Part shown: positions 11,571-24,100 of the stretch, piece by piece
How the letters are laid out: each line of letters opens with the position of its first letter
Numbering within the stretch: position 1 is the stretch's first letter
Assembly (NCBI GenBank): GCA_043228905.1
Contig: JBHGNT010000016.1
Location: forward strand, 8,060,001-8,124,000
Length of the DNA: 64,000 nt
Direction: 5' to 3'
From: Azolla caroliniana
Lineage: Eukaryota > Polypodiophyta
Position numbers and translations under genes: made by a program
Notes under the pieces: model-generated
Seen by the model: only the letters and a program-made list of their open reading frames with translations
The model's database searches: none
What the model was told of the DNA's origin: nothing

Positions 11571-12640
11571 TGGAGACACAAACTTATTCCTATAGAATTG
11601 CAACGAACTTAGGAATAGATATGCTATCGAATCGGCTACAACTGATTACAACCACGCGACTACATAGTAACATGAGATCAACACCTTATAACACAAATAG
11701 ACCGCATAGAGTTCCCCACAAGACATAATAATATATTAATGTTACAACTTTGTTGCAAGTACCGATCGATTGTCGGTATAGTCTCTATTCTCTCATAAAC
11801 ACTCACCCCTCTTGTACAATTACTTGTCTAAATCTCCCCCCTTTTCTCTCACTCACATAGTCCTTATATAAGATTCCATGCTTCCTATTTCAGTGGATCA
11901 TGGGTCAGTTACAATCATTTCACTCATTAAATACTTTGCTTTATAGTACGCCACATTCGGCTCTTGGCCGGATCCCTTTGTTTGGCTTCTTGTCTCTTCT
12001 CACACCTTCGGCCGTCATGCTCGGACAACATCAGGGTGTGTGGAAGCAAGTAGAGCAAGTGGGAAAGTAGAGCAAGTGGGAAAGAAAGCAGGGTGCATGC
12101 TAAAAAACACTCATTAATTTATTCAAGGGAGAGCTCTTTCATCCTATAAAAGGGTGAAGAAAACAAAGACAAAAGGGAGGGGAGGAAGAGTGAGACACAA
12201 AAGCTCTACAGATTGAGACACGAGGGTTGTGAATCAAGCAGGCGTGTCAAACCAACATTGACAAGAGGCAACGTCAATGTTGGTTGTAGGGAAATTTATA
12301 CCAAAACACAAGGATTTCCTACTGAAGCTTTACTTTTTATCTTTCCTTCTTCATCATCATCTTCTTCTCCACAACATGTTTCTTGTTTTAGGGCTTCATT
12401 TCTTTCTTCTTAGTGAAATTTAGGGCCTTAGTTCAGGTTTCATTTTTGAAAATTTACCATTGTTGTAATCAAATACTCCAAAATCTTGTAAACCTTATTT
12501 TATAAAGGAAATTTCTTTCATAATCCAATGTTTTCATCCTATAAAGACGACAATTTGGACTTAGTATTGTAGAATCCATTCATAATCTTAGGTTCTTTGG
12601 GTTAATTATGCGTTAATCTCCTGCATAATTCACTGTTTGG
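11571..12640. other. No supportable gene; probable LTR/leader sequence of an unknown element
   Basis: AT-rich DNA with a possible plus-strand TATA box at about 12,155 (tcctataaaagg). A perfect 13-bp inverted repeat follows (12,250-12,262 with 12,273-12,285, 10-nt loop), then a (tct/tca)-rich stretch at about 12,340-12,410. It resembles the R-U5 and leader of a plus-strand LTR element, but no partner LTR or coding region was found. Confidence 0.3.
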
Positions 12641-12644
12641 ATCG

Positions 12645-12905
12645 CTACTACGTTCGACTCTATAGAGCCTTTGACTTTGAGGAGCCTTTAACTCTGAAGA
12701 GCCTCTAACTTTGACTTACCTTTGACGCTAAGGAACATTTGACTTTGACTCACCTTCGACTCTATAGAACTTTCAAATCTAACGATCTTTCAACTTTGGG
12801 TTAAAATCGACTCCAACGATTTTTCAAATCTGTAGATCCTTTGAGTCTAACGATCTTTCTTACTCTAATAATCATTCGACACTAACGAGGTTTCGAGTCA
12901 TCCAT
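12645..12905. repeat. Degenerate short tandem repeat (ctttgactctaa/gaggag type)
   Basis: About a dozen imperfect units around 18-21 bp long built on the theme agcctttgactctgag / gatctttcaactctaac. Phase and unit length drift along the array. Confidence 0.6.
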
Positions 12906-13320
12906 CCTCTCTGGTTCAAGTTGCTTGTTACTTGAAAGACTACAATACTACTTGCAACCTCATTTGTTTTTGCACATAATACACTTTCTCAACCATACCA
13001 ATACATGTTGGGTTTTCAATTTAATATCGAACTATCTAGAAAATTATGTTGATTCTAGAACCACGGTTGAGCCGCAAGGAGCCGCCATGATTATTCAAGA
13101 TACGGGTTGAGGAAATACATATTCGCTATGTTTTCTGTTGTGGTTTTTAAAACACCATAGTATTACCATAGTTACAGGATCTCGAATCACATCTCATATG
13201 TCTAGAGGGGTGAAGACGTGAGATGCTTTCTTAAACAATATTCTTCCAATCAAAATTTCAAGCATTCATCTTGCTTGTGTATTTTCTAAACCTCCTTATT
13301 TATATTGCATATACAACTTG
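12906..13320. other. No supportable gene
   Basis: AT-rich sequence between the degenerate repeat and the chromovirus fragment. No coding frame, tRNA-like motif or LTR edge is visible. Confidence 0.4.
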
Positions 13321-13322
13321 CA

Positions 13323-13787
13323 TCATGGAACAAGTCTTGATGGTGCATTTGTGAGACCAAATGGCCCAACTATATACTCAAAATGCCCATATCGGGTGCC
13401 AAAAGTTGTCTTCCACTTGTCTTTAGGACGAATCTGTACAAGGTTATATGCACCTCGTAAATCAATCTTTGTAAAATATTTTGCACCACTAATCCGTTCT
13501 AAAAGACTAGAGATCAATGGGAGTGCATACCGATTCGTGATAGTAACTTTATTCAAACCCCGGTAATGCATGACTATACGAAGTGAACCATGTTTTCTCT
13601 TTACAAAGAAAATAGATGCACCAGCTACAGATTTCGAGTGTCAAATGAAATCATTTGCCAAGTTTTCCTCAATGTATGCTTGAAGAACCTTAAGCTTGAT
13701 TGGTGACAAATTGTAGCTTGGTTCCCATGGTGGCTCCTTTCCTAGTTTTAAATCAATGAGACAATCATATGGACAATCATATGCGTT
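13323..13787 (-). pseudogene. Chromovirus fragment: end of protease-RT linker and start of reverse transcriptase
   Basis: On the minus strand, YDCPYDCLIDLKLGKEPPW (about 13,790-13,730) leads to the start of reverse transcriptase: [37 protein letters not shown], then PFGLTNAPS. There is a frame change at about 13,600. It matches the gypsy A segment at 26,100-26,740. It ends before the YLDD motif. At about 13,787 it meets plus-strand RNase H sequence head-on, so the RT middle is missing and the pieces are inverted relative to each other. Confidence 0.8.
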
Positions 13788-15846
13788 CACATCAACTCCT
13801 ATTTTGATCCATGTTGACCAAGACAAGCCTTTTATTTTGGAAGTTGATGCATCAGATTTTGCACTCGGGAGTGTCCTGTCACAACCCAAAGAAAATAGGC
13901 TATTATATCCAGTTGCCTTTCATTTGAGGAAATTTGAAGCTAGGGAAATTAATTATGAGATTCACGACAAGGAGCTTTTGGCTATTGTAGAATCTTTTGA
14001 GAATTGGCGCCACTTCTTGGAAGGTTCTCCCCATCAAATCATTGTCTATGATGATCACAATAACGTAACATATTTCCAGAATGCTCGAGTCTTAAATCGT
14101 CGACAGGCAAGTTGGGCACAATTTCTTACACGCTTTGATTTCTTGATTGTGTATCACCCCGCAATACACCATGGAAAGGCAGATGCGCTATCTCGGCATT
14201 CGTACATGGCACCCTGTCTAGGGTAACCTACTTTTGATCATCAAAAGCAAATCCTCCTTGGTCCTTATCGTTTACAAGTGATGGCCGCTAATGCTTTTAA
14301 AACACCTACGGACTCGATACTTATAAGTACGATCCGTACTGATCTTGAAGTAGACGAATTTTCCCAAGATGTCTTGAATCATATTATTCCAAATCGTGCT
14401 TCTTGTTCAAGGTTGATGAATTCTCGTAAAGATTATAATCAGTTCAGTTGGCATGATAATTTACTTTATCGAATAATTTGCTTTATGTCCCTGATGGCCG
14501 CTCTCAACTCCTAATTTTACAACATTGCCACGATATGCCAATGGTTGGACATTTTGTAGTTCATAAAACATTGGAATTAGTTTCTAGAAATTATTGGTGA
14601 CCGCATCTTCGTAATTATGTTGAAAACTACATTCGTAGTTGTGATGCATGTTGTTGGTCCAAGTGTCCTCGACATCGACCATATGGTTTACTCCAAACCT
14701 TACCAGTTCCTAATGGTCCTTGGAAGTCTATATCTATGGATTTCATTACTGGTCTTCCATCTTCCAAAGGTTTTGATTCCATCCTTACTATTGTAGATCG
14801 GTTCACTAAGATGGCACATTTTCTACCATGCACAAAGACTATTAACAGTCAAGAGACAGCAGATTTGGTTATGCGTGAAGTGTTTCAGCATCATGGTCTT
14901 CCTGATGACATCATTAGTGATTGAGGACCACAATTTATCTCAAAATTTTGGAAACACTTGTTTGGGCTCCTCCAAATTGATTGTAAACTCTCTTCAAGCT
15001 ATCACCCAAAGACCGATGGTCAAACCGAGCGTACCAATCAAACCGTGGAACAATACCTTTGTTGCTTCATCAATTATCAAGAAGATGATTGGGTAGATTA
15101 TTTACATTTTGCGGAGTTTTCTTACAACAATTCAGTTCATTCTTTTACCAAAATTACTCCCTTCTTTGCCAACACAGTTGTTCATCCCCGTTGAACAATT
15201 CTTGACCACCCAAGAATCTCGAAAAACCCCGTTGCGGAGGATCTCCTACATCATATCCAAAAAATTCATATTGCTCTTTCTCATCATTTACATCACGCTC
15301 AAGCCACCCATAAGAAATTTGCAGATCGCCATCAACTCAACTCATCACTAGAAAAACCCAAATTTCAAGTTGGAGATCGTGTATGGCTCTTACAACGTAA
15401 TGCGAAGACCACGAAGCCTTGTAACAAGCTGGATTATCAACGCCTTGGTCCATATTTAATGACTAAACAGATCAATGAAGTTGCTTTTCAACTCGATCTC
15501 CCTCCTTATATGCGTCTTCACCCTGTGTTCCATGTCTCACTCTTGGAACCTTATACTTCAAACTCTATTCCAAATTGCGTTGTTTCCCCTCCACCTTCTA
15601 TTGAGCTTGATGAAGGCCCAGAATATGAAGTAAAATCCATTTTGGACACCAAAGTTGTGAAGAACAAATTGTATTACTTTGTTGATTTGTTGGGTTATAC
15701 ACCTACGAATCGAACGTGGGAACCAACTGAAAACCTCAGTAATACCAAAGAACTGGTAGTTGAATTTCATCAACGATATCTAAAAAAGCCAACTCCTAGT
15801 TCGTGCATTGCGACTCGTGGAACTCGTCATCAAAGGAAGGGGATAA
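13788..15846 (+). pseudogene. Chromovirus (gypsy B) RNase H-integrase-chromodomain remnant
   Basis: RNase H is recognisable (ILEVDASDFALGSVLSQ, then NYEIHDKELLAIVESFENWRHF, then KADALSRHS; 13,790-14,226). Integrase follows (14,278-15,194) with its zinc-binding end, SMDFITGLPSSKGFDSILT, the core YHPKTDGQTERTNQT, and DIISD followed by TGA where the family has CGA. The end (15,459-15,854) has an LHPVFHVSLLEPY motif and a chromodomain (YEVKSILDTKVVKNKLYYF to RTWEPTENL), which targets integration to modified chromatin. Several stops and frameshifts (about 14,226, 14,515, 14,924, 15,195) make it inactive. Confidence 0.88.
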
Positions 15847-16456
15847 TGTCATGAACATATACCAAAACTCCAAGACTCGTAATAAGGATTCGAACCCATG
15901 ACCTCTTCAAAGATAATATGTAGCTTCAACCACTAGGATACATCATATTACATTTATTATCCAAAAGTCCAAGACTCATAATATGGATTCGAACCCATGA
16001 CCTCTTCAAAGATAATGTGTAGCTTCAACCACTAGGATATATCATATTACATTTATTAAATTGTAAATTTTTATATTAGATCAAGAAGAAACATATCTAA
16101 TAGTGTGAAACGTTGCCACCGCATAGGCTAACGCATGATTACCAAGTGTCATGCTTGCATGAATACCTAGTGGCATGCTTGCATGAATGACAAATGGCGA
16201 GCATGCGTGCCTATGAGGTGGCGAGCATGCATGTATCCAAAGCATGCTATATAAACATATAGCGAACTATTGATGAACCATTCCGGTTCAACGCCAGTCT
16301 TCGGCGTACTCATGTAACCCTTGTTCTCATTGCTATTGTAACCCTTGTTCGCATTGCTAATACATTTTCAATATCTTATTTCTCTCTCATTCCTCTCTTA
16401 TTTTCTATTTCTCATTCTTTTCTTCATTTTAAACTTGTCTTTGGCTACGGCCCTAA
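15847..16456 (+). mobile_element. 3' LTR of gypsy B (plus strand)
   Basis: Starts tgtcatgaac directly after a purine-rich tract (aaaggaaggggataa) that ends the chromodomain frame. U3 contains two tandem copies of a tRNA-like block (15,862-16,059), a cluster of GCATGC-containing repeats (about 16,145-16,245), and a TATA box (tatataaac, about 16,249). A pyrimidine-rich R/U5 follows. The right edge is only approximate. Confidence 0.7.
15862..16059 (-). repeat. Tandem pair of 99-bp tRNA-like (SINE-like) blocks
   Basis: 15,862-15,960 and 15,961-16,059 are about 93% alike. Read on the minus strand each holds cctagtggttgaagc (A-box-like) and, 37 bp on, catgggttcgaatcc (B-box-like), as in tRNA-derived SINEs. 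The same kind of sequence sits at the same place in the gypsy A LTRs. Confidence 0.7.
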
Positions 16457-17064
16457 TACCTTGTTTTTGTAAAGACACGGGTTGTTTCCAATTGTTGCAC
16501 TCATAATGTCAACTCCTCGTGTTGTTGCTTTTCTACAGTGATTTGTTTTAGATCAGCCAACACACGTTGATTTTTTGTTGAGTGTTATCTAACACTATCA
16601 ATATCTCCAAAACATGCTTTGAACTCACTAGTGAACTCCTCAAAATCATTTAACAAAGGAGATCCTTTTCCTAACAAAGGGGCAAACCATGCTAATAATG
16701 TTCCCCTTAGTAATGTGCCTATAAACCCCACTCACGATGCATTAGTTCGATATCAAGAAGAATGTATTTGAATTACTAAGCGTACCTGATTGAGGAACCC
16801 TCTAAACAATGATCATGTTCCATCAAACTTCATATTAGGTTCTTTAAGGATCCCTTGAGTTCTTATTCCTTGTTTTTGTAAAGACGCAGTGCTTGTTTCC
16901 AATTGTTCACTCGTAATGTCAACTCCTTGTGTTGTTGTTGGTTTTCTATGGTGATTTGTTTTAGATCAGCCAACGAACGTTGATTTTCTTGTTCCACTAC
17001 AAGGACTTTCCCTCAAGCATTAAAGCTCCAAAAGGAAGGATTTGTATTCTTATGCACTAACAAA
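16457..17064 (-). pseudogene. Chromovirus gag N-terminal remnant with internal duplication
   Basis: Minus-strand sequence directly left of the LTR matches the start of gypsy A gag (31,640-32,302): the GTTAGTGCATAAGAATA start region, the stretch encoding VEQENQR-like residues, and CAACAACAACACAAGGAGTTG. A block of about 120 bp is present twice (about 16,462-16,580 and 16,869-16,990), so it has been duplicated. Frames are broken. Its position shows that the LTR at 17,065-17,527 served, or was copied, as a 5' LTR for sequence to its left as well as a 3' LTR for gypsy A. Confidence 0.65.
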
Positions 17065-17164
17065 TGTCAGGGATAGTACTAGAGGCAAGGAGAATTAGTA
17101 CTAAAGGTAGAGGAGAAGAATGAGGATTAGTACTAAGAACGAAAAGAGTGTGTGAGAACCATGT

Positions 17165-17216
<52 letters not shown>

Positions 17217-17527
17217 GATGACAACAAGTACATTATATTATAAGAAGAAAGATACAAGAACGGCTAGGAGGATTAAGACTGGTGTTGAACCAAAATGGTC
17301 CGGAATAATGCCTTTTGCCTCTATTTATAGTGTTGTCAAGATTACTCTTGAAATTTCTAGAATGTTCCAGAGTAATCTAGAGTATACATGAATTTCCTAT
17401 AGAAATAATAAATGAAACTAATATCTTTCGTATTACAATTAATGGTTTAATGGCAAGGGTTTAGCCCATGTAACACAAGGTCATGGATTCAAATCCCTTC
17501 AGAGCCATACCATGCCATATCATGACA
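17065..17527 (-). mobile_element. 3' LTR of gypsy A
   Basis: A 463-bp LTR, TG at 17,065 and CA at 17,527. On the minus strand it begins TGTCATGATATGGC, has a TATA box (tataaatag, about 17,322-17,330), a (TA)n run (about 17,168-17,213), and ends AGTACTATCCCTGACA. The polypurine tract ggcgggcaaggggtag lies immediately upstream at 17,528-17,543. Its partner is the broken LTR at the right end of the element (37,683-38,018 plus the inverted bit at 32,376). Confidence 0.85.
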
Positions 17528-20104
17528 CTACCCCTTGCCCGCCTTAAGAACACGATGAGTGTGACGAGTCTTCGATGGAAGACCCGGTTTGTCGGGATAT
17601 TGTTGATGGAAGTTCTGAATAAGAGCTCGAGCATTTGCGATTGGTTCCCAAGTACGCTCGCTTGGACTATATCCTAACCAATTGACCAAATAGTAGAGCT
17701 TGTTGCGAACAATCTTGGAATTGAGGATGGCAGCAACTTAGTACTCTGGTCCTGCTTCAAGCTCGATGGGGGGTGGAGGTGGTGTAATACGATTCGGAAT
17801 AGCGTTATCTTGATAGGGTTCGAGAAGAGAACTATGAAAAACTAGGTGTAACCGTAGTTGTGGAGGTAGATCAAGAAGAAAAGTGACATCATTCATTTTT
17901 CTGATAAATACGAAAAGGACCTAATCATCGATAATCCAATTTATTGCATGGTCGAGTAGTCTTGATGTGTCGTCGTAATAGCCATACCCGATTTCCAATG
18001 TCAAAATAGGATGGAAGCCGATGACGATCTGCATAAGCCTTCTGTGTTTGTTGAGCTTGATGCAAATGGGTAGATAGGTCTGCTTGTATCTTGCATAGCC
18101 GCTCCAAATGATCCTCTACACGAGGATTTGTGGGTAACTCTAGAGTTTCGAACACACACCATCAAGGATGATAGCCTCTATAAGCATAAAATGGTGTAAC
18201 CCTAGTCAATGAGTGGATAGAGTTATTATAAGAAAATTCGGCAAAGTGGAGAATATCCGCCCAATCATCTTGTTGATAGCTTAGAAAACACTGAAGATAT
18301 TGTTCTAGCATTTGATTTGTTCGTTCTGTTTGGCCATCTGTTTGAGGGTGATAGCCAGAGGAAAGGTTACAAGTGACCTTGAGCATTTTGAAGAGATGCT
18401 TCCAGAATTGAGGTTCATGGTCGCTGATGATACTATCCGGGAGGCCATGATGCTGAAATACCTCACGCATGAAAATTTCGGTGGTTTCTTCACTAGTGAT
18501 AGCCTTAGTACAAGGCAGAAAATGTGTCATCTTAGTATATCAATCCATTATTGTTAAGATCGCATCGAATCCCTTCGAAACTGGAAGATCTATGATAAAA
18601 TCTAGAGAAATGGACTACCACGACTTGCTTGGAATTGGTAATGGTTCCAATAAACCATACGGATGATGTCTTGGCATCTTTGTTCTGCAACATGTATCAC
18701 TACAAGTGACCTTGAGAATTTTGAAGAGATGCTTCCAGAATTGAGGTTCATGGTCGTTGATGATACTATCCGGGAGGCCATGATGCCGAAATACCTCATG
18801 CATGAAAATTTTGGTGGTTTCTTCACTAGTGATAGCCTTAGTACAAGGCAGAAAATGTGTCATCTTAGTATATTAATCCATTATTGTTAAGATCGCATCG
18901 AATCCCTTCGAAACTGGAAGATCTGTGATAAAATCTAGAGAAATGGATTGCCACGACTTGCTTGGAATTGGTAATGGTTCCAATAAACCATACAGATGAT
19001 GTCTTGGCATCTTTGTTCTGCAACATGTATCACATGTCCTAACATAGTCTTTGACAAATCGTCGCATATGAGGCCACCGAAATGATCGTTGTACTAAATC
19101 TAACGTTTTAGTACTACCAAAATGTCTCGTTGTATATTTTTCATGACAATTTTGGACTACTCCAAAGCGACAAGAACCATTGGGAACATACAAGAGTTTC
19201 TTAAAGACTAGTAATCCATCATGACATTCGAATTGTCGATAGTCTGTACCTTGTTGTTGCGATTGTGAACATTTTGCCCGCGAGGTATCAATTTGCGCTA
19301 GAATGGCTTGAGCGAAAACGTCTATCTTCAAGTCTTCACGTATGATCTCGATAATCTGGGAATCCAATGGAGTGTCAAAAACCCACGTTGCTTGTAGTTG
19401 TGTTGGTCCTAGGATGACTTGCTTTTGATTATCAAATGGTGGATCACCGGGACGAGGTGCTAGATACGAGCGCCGCAATAACGCATCTGCCTTCCCTTGT
19501 TGCTTCCCAAGACGATATGTAATTTCGATGTCAAAACAAGTGAGGAATTGGGCCCATCGAGCTTGTCGTCGATTTAATACACAAGCATTCCGGAAATAGG
19601 CAAGGTTTTTGTGATCACTTAATACGGTGACTTGATGAGGATATCCGTCTAAAAGATGCCTCTATTGTGCAAAAGAATCTACTATTGCTAATAGCTCCTT
19701 GTCATGTATCTCGTAGTTGATTTCGGCGGCGTCAAACTTGTGCGAGTAGAAAGCTACAAGATGTAGTTTTTCATTATCGCCCTGTTGTGACAAAATGCTA
19801 CCAAGGGCGAAATCCGATGCGTCTGCCTCCATCATGAACAGTTTTCTCAGATCAACATGAGCTAGAATAGGAGCTGATGTAAATGCTTTCTTAAGATTTA
19901 CAAAATCCGTGTTTGCTTCCTTAGAACAAACAAATGATTACCCCTTCTTGGTAAGTTGTGTGAGAGGCAAAATAAGCTTTGAGTAGTCCTGAATAAACTT
20001 GCAGTAGAAATTTGCGAAGCCTAAAAAATATTGCACATCTCGCAACGAACGGGGAACGAACGGGGAGTCTGCCACTCTACCACAGTTTTGACCTTAGTTG
20101 GATC
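17528..20104 (-). pseudogene. Gypsy A RNase H, integrase (with duplicated core) and chromodomain
   Basis: Read leftwards from the copia B junction: RNase H (MEADASDFALGSILSQQ, EINYEIHDKELLAIVDSF; about 19,850-19,500), the integrase zinc-binding end and core (19,478-18,162), then the C-terminal chromodomain (YLVNWLGYSPSERTWEP, about 17,665-17,615) and the stop at the polypurine tract. A 333-bp tandem duplication (18,368-19,033) repeats part of the integrase core (FLPCTKAITSEETT, FQHHGLPDSIISD) in frame. Stops include TAG/TAA/TGA in the core and a TAA before the chromodomain. Confidence 0.88.
18368..19033. repeat. 333-bp tandem duplication within integrase
   Basis: 18,368-18,700 and 18,701-19,033 are near-identical (differences such as gagcattttg/gagaattttg). 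The period, 333 bp, is exactly 111 codons, so the duplication keeps the reading frame. Confidence 0.9.
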
Positions 20105-20109
20105 CATAG

Positions 20110-20905
20110 TGTAAAGAATCAAGAGATGGATTCTTGTGAAGCGGAATAGGTGTGAACTGGGTGTGTGTGTGAGATAGTGAAAGAGAGAGAGAGACACACA
20201 CACAGAGTATACGCAAGGTGAAAAGTATATTAACAAAGGAGAAAGACACAACCTTATACAAGGTGGGAGGAGGGTGCTTTATGTAGTCACCCTCTCTCTT
20301 CATTAACTACAAGACTCATGGAGCATGGGGAATGTGAAAGCTCATAAGTTATGTGTCATAGAATATGATTCTATGACTCATACTAAATGCTAGAATACAA
20401 AGTGGTGACATGAAAAGAATGGCGTGCGGAAGCAATCTAGGAAAACCGAACAACAAAAAACGCAGGTTTAATGGAAAGCTTAGGTTTGCACAGTACACAC
20501 AGAAGAGACAAAGAGAGAGAGTAACTCAAGAACTTAAATTCAAAAAATAATACACAATCTCTACATAGGATGTGCTCAGTGAGCACTTTTATACAAGCCC
20601 TGACAATGGGCTGACACAAGTACTGGCAGTACTTGACTGCTCATAAATGAGCCTCGACACTTACTCCCAAAACTATTCCTTACGAGGAATATCTTTCTAA
20701 CGGCCTTTCGATCTACGCACCGATACGGCCTTTCTACGCACTGGTCTGCGTACCGGTTTTATGCACCCAGTCTACGCATTGTATTACGCACAAATGTTGA
20801 GCTTGTCTCTCAACATGACATAATGGTGACTCTTGACCGTTGGAGTGTCTCTTCACTCTCAAGGTGAGTTCACACACTAGACCAAGTTGAGCTTGATTCT
20901 CAACA
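20110..20905 (-). mobile_element. 3' LTR of copia B, split by a solo LTR
   Basis: Matches the 5' LTR at 25,613-26,007 base for base over long stretches once the insert 20,411-20,815 and one TSD are removed (about 386 against 395 bp). The remaining length difference is mainly in the GT/GA microsatellites. Begins tgtaaagaatc and ends gattctcaaca. Confidence 0.92.
20411..20815 (-). mobile_element. Solo LTR nested in the copia B 3' LTR
   Basis: A 405-bp insert absent from the other copia B LTR. It starts TG, ends CA (gagcttgtctctcaaca, the family ending), and is flanked by tgaca (20,406-20,410 and 20,816-20,820). It belongs to the same broad LTR family as copia B, C and F, but is not identical to any of them. 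Confidence 0.92.
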
Positions 20906-21133
20906 CGCCCCCTCAAGCTCAAGTCGGGTCGGTTTCAGACGGTATCCGAAATCCGCTTCAACTCACGTTCCGGAGTTCGCGTCGACTCGCTTTATGTGGA
21001 GTTGCGGAATCCATGCCCCAGCTTGCGTTTTGCGTAGTTACGAAGTCTGTGCTTCGGCTTGCATCTTTCTTCGCGGCTTTGCGCGGTAGATCGGCTCTTC
21101 ACTGCTTCGTTGCATGGTTGCGGAATCCACGCG

Positions 21134-24100
21134 TTATTGTGTAGTGTCTTCAGTACTCCCCCTCAAGCTTGGCAGGTCAGGGATCGTCAATCCGAGATCG
21201 GTCATGAATTGCCATAGCTTGTCGGCTCCTAAGGCTTTAGTGAAGATGTCGGCCGTTTGAAGATTGGTGCTAATGTGTTGTAGGTCGACATCGTCAGCCA
21301 GAACGCGCTCTCGAATGAAGTGATAGTGCACTTCGATGTGCTTTGTCCGCGTGTGGAACACCGGGTTCCGAGCCAGATAGATACTGCTCATGTTGTCGCA
21401 GTACAGGGAAGTCGGATCCTTGATGGGTACGACTAGATCCTTCAAAATCCTCTTGAGCCATACGGCTTCACACACAGCTACGACTACGCCCCTGTATTCC
21501 GCCTCCGTACTCGAAAGAGCGACGGTAGGCTACTTCTTGCTACTCCAAGATATTGCTCCACTACCGAGGGAGAAAACAAATCCGGATGTTGATCTTCTAT
21601 CAGCTTTGTAGCCAGCCCAATCGGCGTCTGTGTACCCCTCGAGTCGTATTGGCATCGCAGTCTTGTAGAGGATGCCACAATCCATTGTGCCGCTCACGTA
21701 GTGTAGAACTCGCTTAGCGCAATCTAAGTGAGTATCACGCAATGTTTGCATGAATTGGCTAAGGAGACTGACCGGATAACTGAGATCGGGTCGTGTGATC
21801 ATGAGGTAGATGAGACTCCCGATGAGTTGCCGATACTGAGTCGGCTCACACGCTTTGGTGCCAGAGTTCGCATCTAGTTTGAGATTGCGATCGAGCGGGG
21901 TTGCTACGGATTTACACTCAGCCATCCTGAACTTGTATTACAAGTTGAGGATGTAGTGCCGTCGAGAGATCATGATTCCGGCCGGAGTCCGAATTACCTC
22001 GATGCCGAGGAAGTAGTGGAGCTCCTTCATGTCCGTCATCTCGAACTTGTCGAAAAGGATGGATTTGACCTTAGTGATTTCGACGAGATGCTCACCTCCA
22101 ATGACTAGGTCATCCACATATAAGATGATGACGATCGGACTTGCGGAATCGCTTCGTATGTAGAGAGAGTTGTCCGATTTTGACATACGGAAGCCGATTT
22201 GATGAAGATATTGAGTTATCTTCGAATGCCAAGCACGCGGTGCTTGCTTGAGGCCGTAGAGTGGCTTCTTGAGTCGGCAAATCGCTTTCAGATGGGTGCT
22301 CAAGTTGAAGCCGGGTGGTTGGATCATGTACACCTCCTCTTCTAATTCACCTTGTAGAAAGGCGTTCTTGACGTCCATTTGATGGAGGTGCCACCCTTTC
22401 GCCACGGCAATCGCAATTACGGTCCGCACCGTCGTCATCTTTGCCACCGGGGCAAAGGTCTCTTCGTAGTCAACGCCATGCGTCTGAGCGTATCCTTTTG
22501 CTACGAGTCGAGCTTTGTAGCGGTTGACGGAACCGTCGGCATTGTACTTTACTTTGTAGATCCATCTGCATCCGATCGCCTTTTTGTGTAGTGAGGTGGG
22601 AATGAGATCCCACGTCTCGTTCTTCTGTAGTGCCTGCATCTCCTCATTCATTGCTTCGATCCATCGTGGGTCCTTCGCGGCTTCGGAAAAGGTTTCTGGC
22701 TCCCATACTGTTGCTACCTTCATCATAAAGGCGTAATGGTACGCCATATAATCGTTGTAGCCGAATCAGCTTACATGGTTTTTTTCACGAGTGGATCGGC
22801 GGAGCTTCTCGTTTGCAGAGATAAGGGCTTTCTTAGCTCCGATTGGTACCTCGAAACTGCCAACCTCACTGTCGAGTGAGTGAGTCGACTCATCGTCGTC
22901 GACACGATCACCTGCGTATTCCGCCATTTTTGCCTTGCCTTTGTCCATCTTCGGGCTAGGCCGTGATGTGATTTGATCGCTCGGAGGCTCGTGTGGTCCG
23001 CTCAGTCGGGTCGTGATCGGACTTTCTTCGAACATGCGCGTAGAATGATCTTCATCCTCTATCTCTTGTTCAGCGGATTCCGGGTCGAGCGGGGTCGGAG
23101 TCGAAGTTGTCTCTGGTGCGTAACAGGATGCGAACTCATCAAACACGACGTCTCGACTTACTCGAGATTTTCGAGTTGAGGGGTTGTAGCACTTGTACCC
23201 CTTTTGTTCCAGTGAGTATCTTACGAGGATACATTTCTCTGACTTTGGGTCAAGCTTTTGACGCTTCTCGTCAGGGATGTGCACATATGCTATCGCGCCG
23301 AATATCCGGATATGCGATAAGTCTGGCTTCCTTCCGAAGTATTTTTCGTGCGGAGTGACCTCGTGCGCGCCGGATGTTGTGCATCGGTTCATTAGGTAGA
23401 CGGCCGTATTTGCAACTTCAGCCCAATATGACTTGGGCATATGCTTCTCATTCATCATGGCCCGTGCTACTTCGAGGATGTGCCAATTTTTGTGTTCGGC
23501 TACTCCATTTTGTTGCGGAGTGTGTCGGCAAGTGAATTCTCGCTGAATTCCTTCCTTTCGGAGATACGTCGTGAAATCGTCCGAGAAGTACTCCTTGTCG
23601 CCATCCGATCAAAGGCATCGTACATGTCGGCCCGTGGTTTTCTCGACTTCATTCTTGAAATTTTGGAAGTGTTCGAACACTTCGCTCTTTTGCCACATCA
23701 GGTAGATCCAAGTGTGCCTAGAAAAGTCGTTGATGAAGAGCACGTAATATCGGCATCCGCCGAATGTCGCTGTTTGAGCCGGACCCCATACATCGGAATG
23801 AATTACGTCGAGTACGCCTTTGCTTACATTCCGCTCCTTCGGAAATGGGTGTTGGTGTTGCTTGCCGAATTGGCATGTTTCGCATACACCTTCAATCTCC
23901 TTCTCTTTGAATGTCGGGAGTCTGATGACGACTCCTTTCAATTTCATTGCTTTGAGTTTGTTGAGATTGATGTGGCCGATTCGCTTATGCCATAGCTCTA
24001 TGTCAGAGTCGGCTTTCGTGCTTTTCGCGAACATGGCGGATTTCATCTCGTGCGAATCGAGAATGAACATCCGGCCCTCTCTTCTTCCGCATGCAATGAT

